Below, piece after piece: positions 60,408 through 64,000 of a stretch of DNA of 64,000 nucleotides. Position 1 is the first letter of the stretch, and each line of letters opens with the position of its first letter. The DNA comes from Sphingobacterium tabacisoli (GTDB lineage Bacteria > Bacteroidota > Bacteroidia > Sphingobacteriales > Sphingobacteriaceae). The notes beneath the pieces are model-generated. The model had not been told where the DNA came from and did not search any database. It saw only the letters and a list, made by a program, of their open reading frames with translations. Position numbers and translations under genes: made by a program. The DNA is taken from NCBI RefSeq assembly GCF_017908035.1, contig NZ_JAEQMU010000001.1, forward strand, positions 2,498,944 through 2,562,943. Direction: 5' to 3'.

Positions 60408-62267
60408 ATGAAAAAAATCCTACTTCTGCTATTACTATTTCCACTTCTTGGCCATCTCTGTGCCCAAGAAGTAAACGAGGCCTATATCAGAGCACATTAC
60501 GACAAGATCGAAGAATACATCCCCATGCGAGATGGAACCAAACTCTTCACAGCAATCTACATTCCCAAAGACAAAACAGTAAAACATCCTATATTACTGA
60601 ATAGGACCCCTTATACCGTAGCTCCTTATGGACAGGATAAATATAAAAGTAGCTTGGGTAACTTCGAAAAAATGGCTATCGCTTCCTACATTTTTGTATA
60701 CCAAGATGTACGTGGCAAATGGATGAGTGAAGGTACATTTGAAGATATTAGACCTACCAGAACAAAGGAAAATAAACTCCAAATCGACGAGAGTACAGAT
60801 ACCTATGATACTATAGACTGGTTGATTAAAAACATCAAGAACAACAATGGAAAAGTAGGTATGTATGGTATTTCTTATCCCGGGTTTTACGCTACTACTT
60901 CACTAGTCGGCTCTCACCCGGCGCTTAAGGCCGTATCACCGCAGGCTCCTGTGACCGACTGGTTTATTGGAGATGATTTTCACCATGGAGGTGCTTTATT
61001 TCTTATTGACGCTTTCCGTTTCATGTACACGTTTGACGCTCCACGCCCGCGCCCCATCACAAATGAAAATGGACCTAAAGGATTCAACTTAGAGTCCAAA
61101 GATTGGTATAAGTTCTTTCTTGATAACCCTACTCTAGGAGAGTTAAAGACAAACTATCTAAGTCACACGGTCAAGTTTTGGGACAATCTAGCTAAACACA
61201 ATACCTTAGATACATTCTGGACTAGCCGTACCATTACACATCATCTAAATACCGTCAAACCAGCTGTCATGGTCGTCGGTGGCCTCTTTGATGCCGAAGA
61301 TACCTATGGTGCTTTTGAAACCTATAAACAGATTGAAAGACGAAATCCAAACAACAATAGTATTCTAGTAATGGGACCTTGGTTTCATGGAGGATGGGTC
61401 CGTGGCAAAGGCGATTCATTTGGAGATATTAAATTCGATCAGAACACAAGCACACACTACCAAGAGACATTCGAACTACCGTTTTTTGAATACTACCTAA
61501 AGGGAAAAGGAACCTTCAACCCTGCGGAAGCAAATATCTTTGTCACCGGCAGTAACCAGTGGAAAACATTTACGCAATGGCCACCACAGGAAAGTAAAGA
61601 ACAGTCCTTCTATCTAAACGAAAACAACAGGTTAACTCCGACACCAAACCAGGGGCAAGATAATTACATTGAATACGTAAGCGATCCCTTAAAACCGATT
61701 CCTTCACAAGAGGGCATAATCACAAATCGTACCCGAGAATATATGATTGCTGATCAACGTTTTGCTGCGAATAGACCGGATGTCATCGTTTTTGAGACCG
61801 AAGTTCTATCGACGGATATCACTATGGCGGGTCCAATACAGGCGGATCTACATGTATCAATGACAGGTACTGATGCAGATTTTATTGTAAAAGTAATCGA
61901 TGTATACCCGGAAAACTCGACTCTTGTATCCCCGGTCAACAAGGAGACTGTGATGCAAAACTATCAAATGCTTGTCCGTGGAGAAATCCTACGAGGCAAG
62001 TTTAGAAATAGTTTTACTACCCCTAAACCCTTCATCCCAGGACAAGTGACCAATGTAAAAGTCAACCTCCCTGATGTCGCCCATACATTTAAAAAAGGTC
62101 ACAAGATCATGGTACAGATACAACATAGTTGGTTCCCTTTAACCGATCGCAATCCAAATCAATTCATGGATATCTACAAGGCTAAAGCAGAGGATTATAT
62201 CAAGAATACACATCGTCTGTATTTCGATCAATCCAAACCAAGTCGCATCAAATTCTCGACTTTATAA
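60408..62267 (+). CDS. Exported CocE/NonD family hydrolase
   Basis: A 619-residue alpha/beta hydrolase of the S15 X-Pro dipeptidyl-peptidase/CocE family. The ATG at 60408 begins a signal peptide (MKKILLLLLLFPLLGHLCAQ). RDGTKLFTAIYIPKD opens the hydrolase, the nucleophile is in MYGISYPGFYATTSL (GxSYxG), an Asp is in GGLFDAEDTYGAF, and a His in MGPWFHGGWVRG. The C-terminal jelly-roll (460-619) ends in PFRNPN-like HSWFPLTDRNPNQF. It probably cleaves peptides or esters in the periplasm. Confidence 0.9.
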   Translation: MKKILLLLLLFPLLGHLCAQEVNEAYIRAHYDKIEEYIPMRDGTKLFTAIYIPKDKTVKHPILLNRTPYTVAPYGQDKYKSSLGNFEKMAIASYIFVYQDVRGKWMSEGTFEDIRPTRTKENKLQIDESTDTYDTIDWLIKNIKNNNGKVGMYGISYPGFYATTSLVGSHPALKAVSPQAPVTDWFIGDDFHHGGALFLIDAFRFMYTFDAPRPRPITNENGPKGFNLESKDWYKFFLDNPTLGELKTNYLSHTVKFWDNLAKHNTLDTFWTSRTITHHLNTVKPAVMVVGGLFDAEDTYGAFETYKQIERRNPNNNSILVMGPWFHGGWVRGKGDSFGDIKFDQNTSTHYQETFELPFFEYYLKGKGTFNPAEANIFVTGSNQWKTFTQWPPQESKEQSFYLNENNRLTPTPNQGQDNYIEYVSDPLKPIPSQEGIITNRTREYMIADQRFAANRPDVIVFETEVLSTDITMAGPIQADLHVSMTGTDADFIVKVIDVYPENSTLVSPVNKETVMQNYQMLVRGEILRGKFRNSFTTPKPFIPGQVTNVKVNLPDVAHTFKKGHKIMVQIQHSWFPLTDRNPNQFMDIYKAKAEDYIKNTHRLYFDQSKPSRIKFSTL

Positions 62268-62300
62268 AAAAAGGGAGCTTGAAATAAGCTCCCTTTTTTA
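62266..62300. terminator. Bidirectional terminator hydrolase gene / symporter gene
   Basis: AAAAAAGGGAGCTT / AAGCTCCCTTTTTT stem with a 5-nt loop between convergent genes; it covers both stop codons. Confidence 0.9.
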
Positions 62301-63794
62301 AGACTGAACAATTCTCTTCACTTCATCAAACTCATCCTGAACCTCTTTCGATACAGGCTTACTTAATAAAGACACAGCGACTATCGTCAAAAAGCTAAGA
62401 ATAAAGCCGGGAATAATCTCATAAACTTCTTTATAATTATGCGGTACATACACCCATAACAATACAACTACTCCGCCCACCAACATACCTAGTAAGCCCC
62501 CTAACGCAGTAGTGCGCTTCCATACCAAAGACAAGACGATCAATGGTCCAAATGCTGCTCCAAAACCAGCCCAAGCGTTACCAACAAGATTCAAAATACT
62601 ATCCTGCGGATTTAAAGACAATAGCAGAGCTACTGTCGCGACAATGAGCACCGACAGTCTGCTCATAAGCAACATACTCTTCGCTGAAGCATTCTTATTA
62701 AAAAAAGCTTTATAGATATCTTCTGTCATTGAACTCGACGTAACTAAAAGCTGGGAAGAGATCGTACTCATCACGGCCGCTAGAATAGCTGATAACAAAA
62801 AACCTCCGATCAATGGGTGGAAGAGAGTCCGAGATAAATGTATAAAAATAGTCTCGGCCATTTCCTTCGAACCGTCAAATACAAGCATACGATTCTGATC
62901 AAACTGATAGAGGTAAGCAATACCAAACAAACCGACCAACATTGCTCCTCCTACCGTGAATATCATCCAGCTGATTCCTATACGTCTTGCCTTAGTAAGA
63001 TCCTTAATATTATCAATCGCCATAAAACGGACAAGAATATGCGGCTGACCACAATAGCCTAATCCCCAAGCTAACAAAGAAGCTACAGAAACAGCCGTAG
63101 TTCCCTCCAAAAGATCCAGGTAATGGCTTCCTTTTGTATCAATAACCTCTAACGTTGTTCCTAGTCCGCCTATCTGAGAAACCACAACAATAGGAATAAT
63201 AACTAATGCGGTAACCATAATTGTTCCTTGCACAAAATCCGTTAAGCTCACCGCTAGAAAACCACCTAAAAAAGTATATAGAACCACCACTGAGGTTGTA
63301 ACGAACAAACCTGTATAATAATCTATCCCGAAAGCAGATTCAAAAAGTCGTCCCCCCGAGACCATTCCTGCTGAAGTATATAAGGTGAAAAATACCAAGA
63401 TAAGAATAGAAGATACAATTTTCAATAACTGTGTCTTATCACGAAAACGGTTCTCAAAATAAACAGGTAGTGTAATCGCATTCTTGGCAACCTCCGTATA
63501 CACGCGTAATCGAGGGGCTACTATGACATAGTTTAAAAAAGCACCTGTAGTTAATCCAATAGCTATCCATGCGCTGGAAAGCCCAGAAAGATACATCGCA
63601 CCTGGCAGTCCCATCAATAACCAGCCACTCATATCAGCAGCACCAGCAGACAAAGCCGTTACAGCGGCGCCCATTTTTCGTCCACCTATCAGAAATTCAT
63701 CCGAATTACTTGTCGATTTTCTCCAAGAATAGATACCTATTCCTACCATTAGCGCCATATATAATCCAATAGATATTAGTTCGTATACATTCAT
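62298..63794 (-). CDS. putP: Sodium/proline symporter family protein
   Basis: A 498-residue SSS-family transporter with about 13 membrane segments. The N-terminal YSWRKSTSNSDEFLIGGRKMG, SAGAADMSGWLLMGLPGAMY (Na and substrate site) and GLGYCGQPHILVRFMAIDNIKDL are the PutP signatures; STISSQLLVTSSSMTEDIY is the conserved segment 8 motif. It takes up proline with Na. Close paralogs for other substrates exist, so the symbol is probable, not certain. Confidence 0.88.
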   Translation of the reverse strand: MNVYELISIGLYMALMVGIGIYSWRKSTSNSDEFLIGGRKMGAAVTALSAGAADMSGWLLMGLPGAMYLSGLSSAWIAIGLTTGAFLNYVIVAPRLRVYTEVAKNAITLPVYFENRFRDKTQLLKIVSSILILVFFTLYTSAGMVSGGRLFESAFGIDYYTGLFVTTSVVVLYTFLGGFLAVSLTDFVQGTIMVTALVIIPIVVVSQIGGLGTTLEVIDTKGSHYLDLLEGTTAVSVASLLAWGLGYCGQPHILVRFMAIDNIKDLTKARRIGISWMIFTVGGAMLVGLFGIAYLYQFDQNRMLVFDGSKEMAETIFIHLSRTLFHPLIGGFLLSAILAAVMSTISSQLLVTSSSMTEDIYKAFFNKNASAKSMLLMSRLSVLIVATVALLLSLNPQDSILNLVGNAWAGFGAAFGPLIVLSLVWKRTTALGGLLGMLVGGVVVLLWVYVPHNYKEVYEIIPGFILSFLTIVAVSLLSKPVSKEVQDEFDEVKRIVQS

Positions 63795-63875
63795 ATATTA
63801 TTTTTATACTGTAAAGATGGAATAAAAACGACTTAAATTGCAATTTACTGGTTAGTTATTTTCAAATAAACAGAA

Positions 63876-63903
63876 AAGCCCCTCCAGTTTCCTGAAGGGG
63901 CTT
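63876..63903 (-). terminator. rRNA operon terminator
   Basis: AAGCCCCT / AGGGGCTT stem with a 12-nt loop, followed on the minus strand by TTTCTG, about 10 bp after the 5S 3' end. Confidence 0.75.
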
Positions 63904-63913
63904 CGTATTAAAA

Positions 63914-64000
63914 AAGGCACCGACCTACTCTCCCACCTGTTACGGCAATACCATCGGCTCTGGCGGGCTTGACTTCTCTGTTCGGAATGGGAAGAGGTAG
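63914..64000 (-). rRNA. rrf: 5S ribosomal RNA, 3' part
   Basis: Read leftwards the sequence is the 3' 85 nt of 5S rRNA, with CCGAACAGAGAAGTCAAGCC (loop C region), GCCGATGGTATTGCC, and the terminal GGTGGGAGAGTAGGTCGGTGCC. The gene continues past the right edge; 23S and 16S genes are expected further right, read towards this window. Confidence 0.95.

Noticed and set aside
63795..64000. tRNA gene next to the rRNA operon
   Set aside because: Between the symporter start and the 5S gene there is only the terminator; no cloverleaf or TTCGA arm is visible.
1..64000. Integrated phage, plasmid or defence island
   Set aside because: No integrase, transposase, capsid, restriction or conjugation gene is present; nearly all genes are chromosomal housekeeping or envelope genes.

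Overview
The window looks like chromosomal DNA of a Bacteroidota member of the Sphingobacteriaceae, close to Sphingobacterium or Pedobacter. The grounds are promoters of the TAnnTTTG (-7) / TTG (-33) type (for example before rpsA, rpsT and the TonB receptor), few Shine-Dalgarno sites, gliding-type gldA and gldFG genes, a DUF6266 protein, many Sec-exported lipoproteins, a TonB receptor with a carboxypeptidase-like N-terminal domain, and a six-domain S1 protein. The sequence is moderately AT-rich and contains no phage, plasmid, complete IS or CRISPR array. It ends inside a 5S rRNA gene read leftwards, the 3' end of an rRNA operon lying to the right.

Layout. 1-8.5 kb: envelope and accessory genes: a transglutaminase-like secreted protein, a DUF6266 protein, a MACPF lipoprotein, a protein made of nine 16-residue repeats, and a TonB receptor with a beta-helix lipoprotein. 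8.8-11.3 kb: an ABC ATPase, an FtsX-like permease with a very His-rich periplasmic loop and a small exported Cys protein, probably a metal-linked cassette. 11.3-15.7 kb: leftward housekeeping genes rsmE, a CorC-type transporter gene, ppa, dedA, a HIT gene and greA. 15.9-20.1 kb: a three-gene operon with 3-bp gaps, coding for an S9-peptidase-like lipoprotein lacking its catalytic Ser and His, a histidine kinase and an OmpR-type regulator. 20.2-24.1 kb: a DUF4286 gene, a small membrane protein, an RluA enzyme and the mlaE-mlaF-mlaD lipid transport operon. 24.4-30.8 kb: a DUF6600-like protein, a MITE-like palindromic repeat, pncB, a methyltransferase, an alkylation-repair pair (AraC-MGMT fusion plus AlkB) and a serine hydrolase.

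31-37.7 kb: ddl, then the rightward series PASTA protein, mltG, thioesterase, yihY-type gene and rpsA, largely cell-wall and translation functions. 37.8-44 kb: a 1247-residue orphan NtrY-like kinase, an exported bleomycin-hydrolase-type peptidase and a double-META lipoprotein preceded by an unusual duplicated start region. 44-47 kb: cysE-cysM (cysteine synthesis) and a HipA-like kinase/DUF3037 pair. 47-54.2 kb: a DUF1599, DoxX-like, aroK, GDPD and gldA operon, a small beta-barrel gene and a fused gldF-gldG gene. 54.3-64 kb: CoA transferase, AraC regulator with a DUF1080 lipoprotein, rpsT, an rRNA/tRNA methyltransferase, sucD, a DinB protein, a CocE/NonD hydrolase, a PutP-type symporter and 5S rRNA.

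The most notable candidates are the pseudo-peptidase/two-component operon (15.9-20.1 kb), the His-rich ABC/FtsX cassette (8.8-11.3 kb), the MACPF and repeat-protein genes (2.4-4.3 kb), the HipA-like/DUF3037 pair (45.8-46.9 kb), the gldFG fusion (51.8-54.2 kb), and the palindromic repeat at 25.8 kb. All function calls are by eye from motifs and recalled families; no database search was run.
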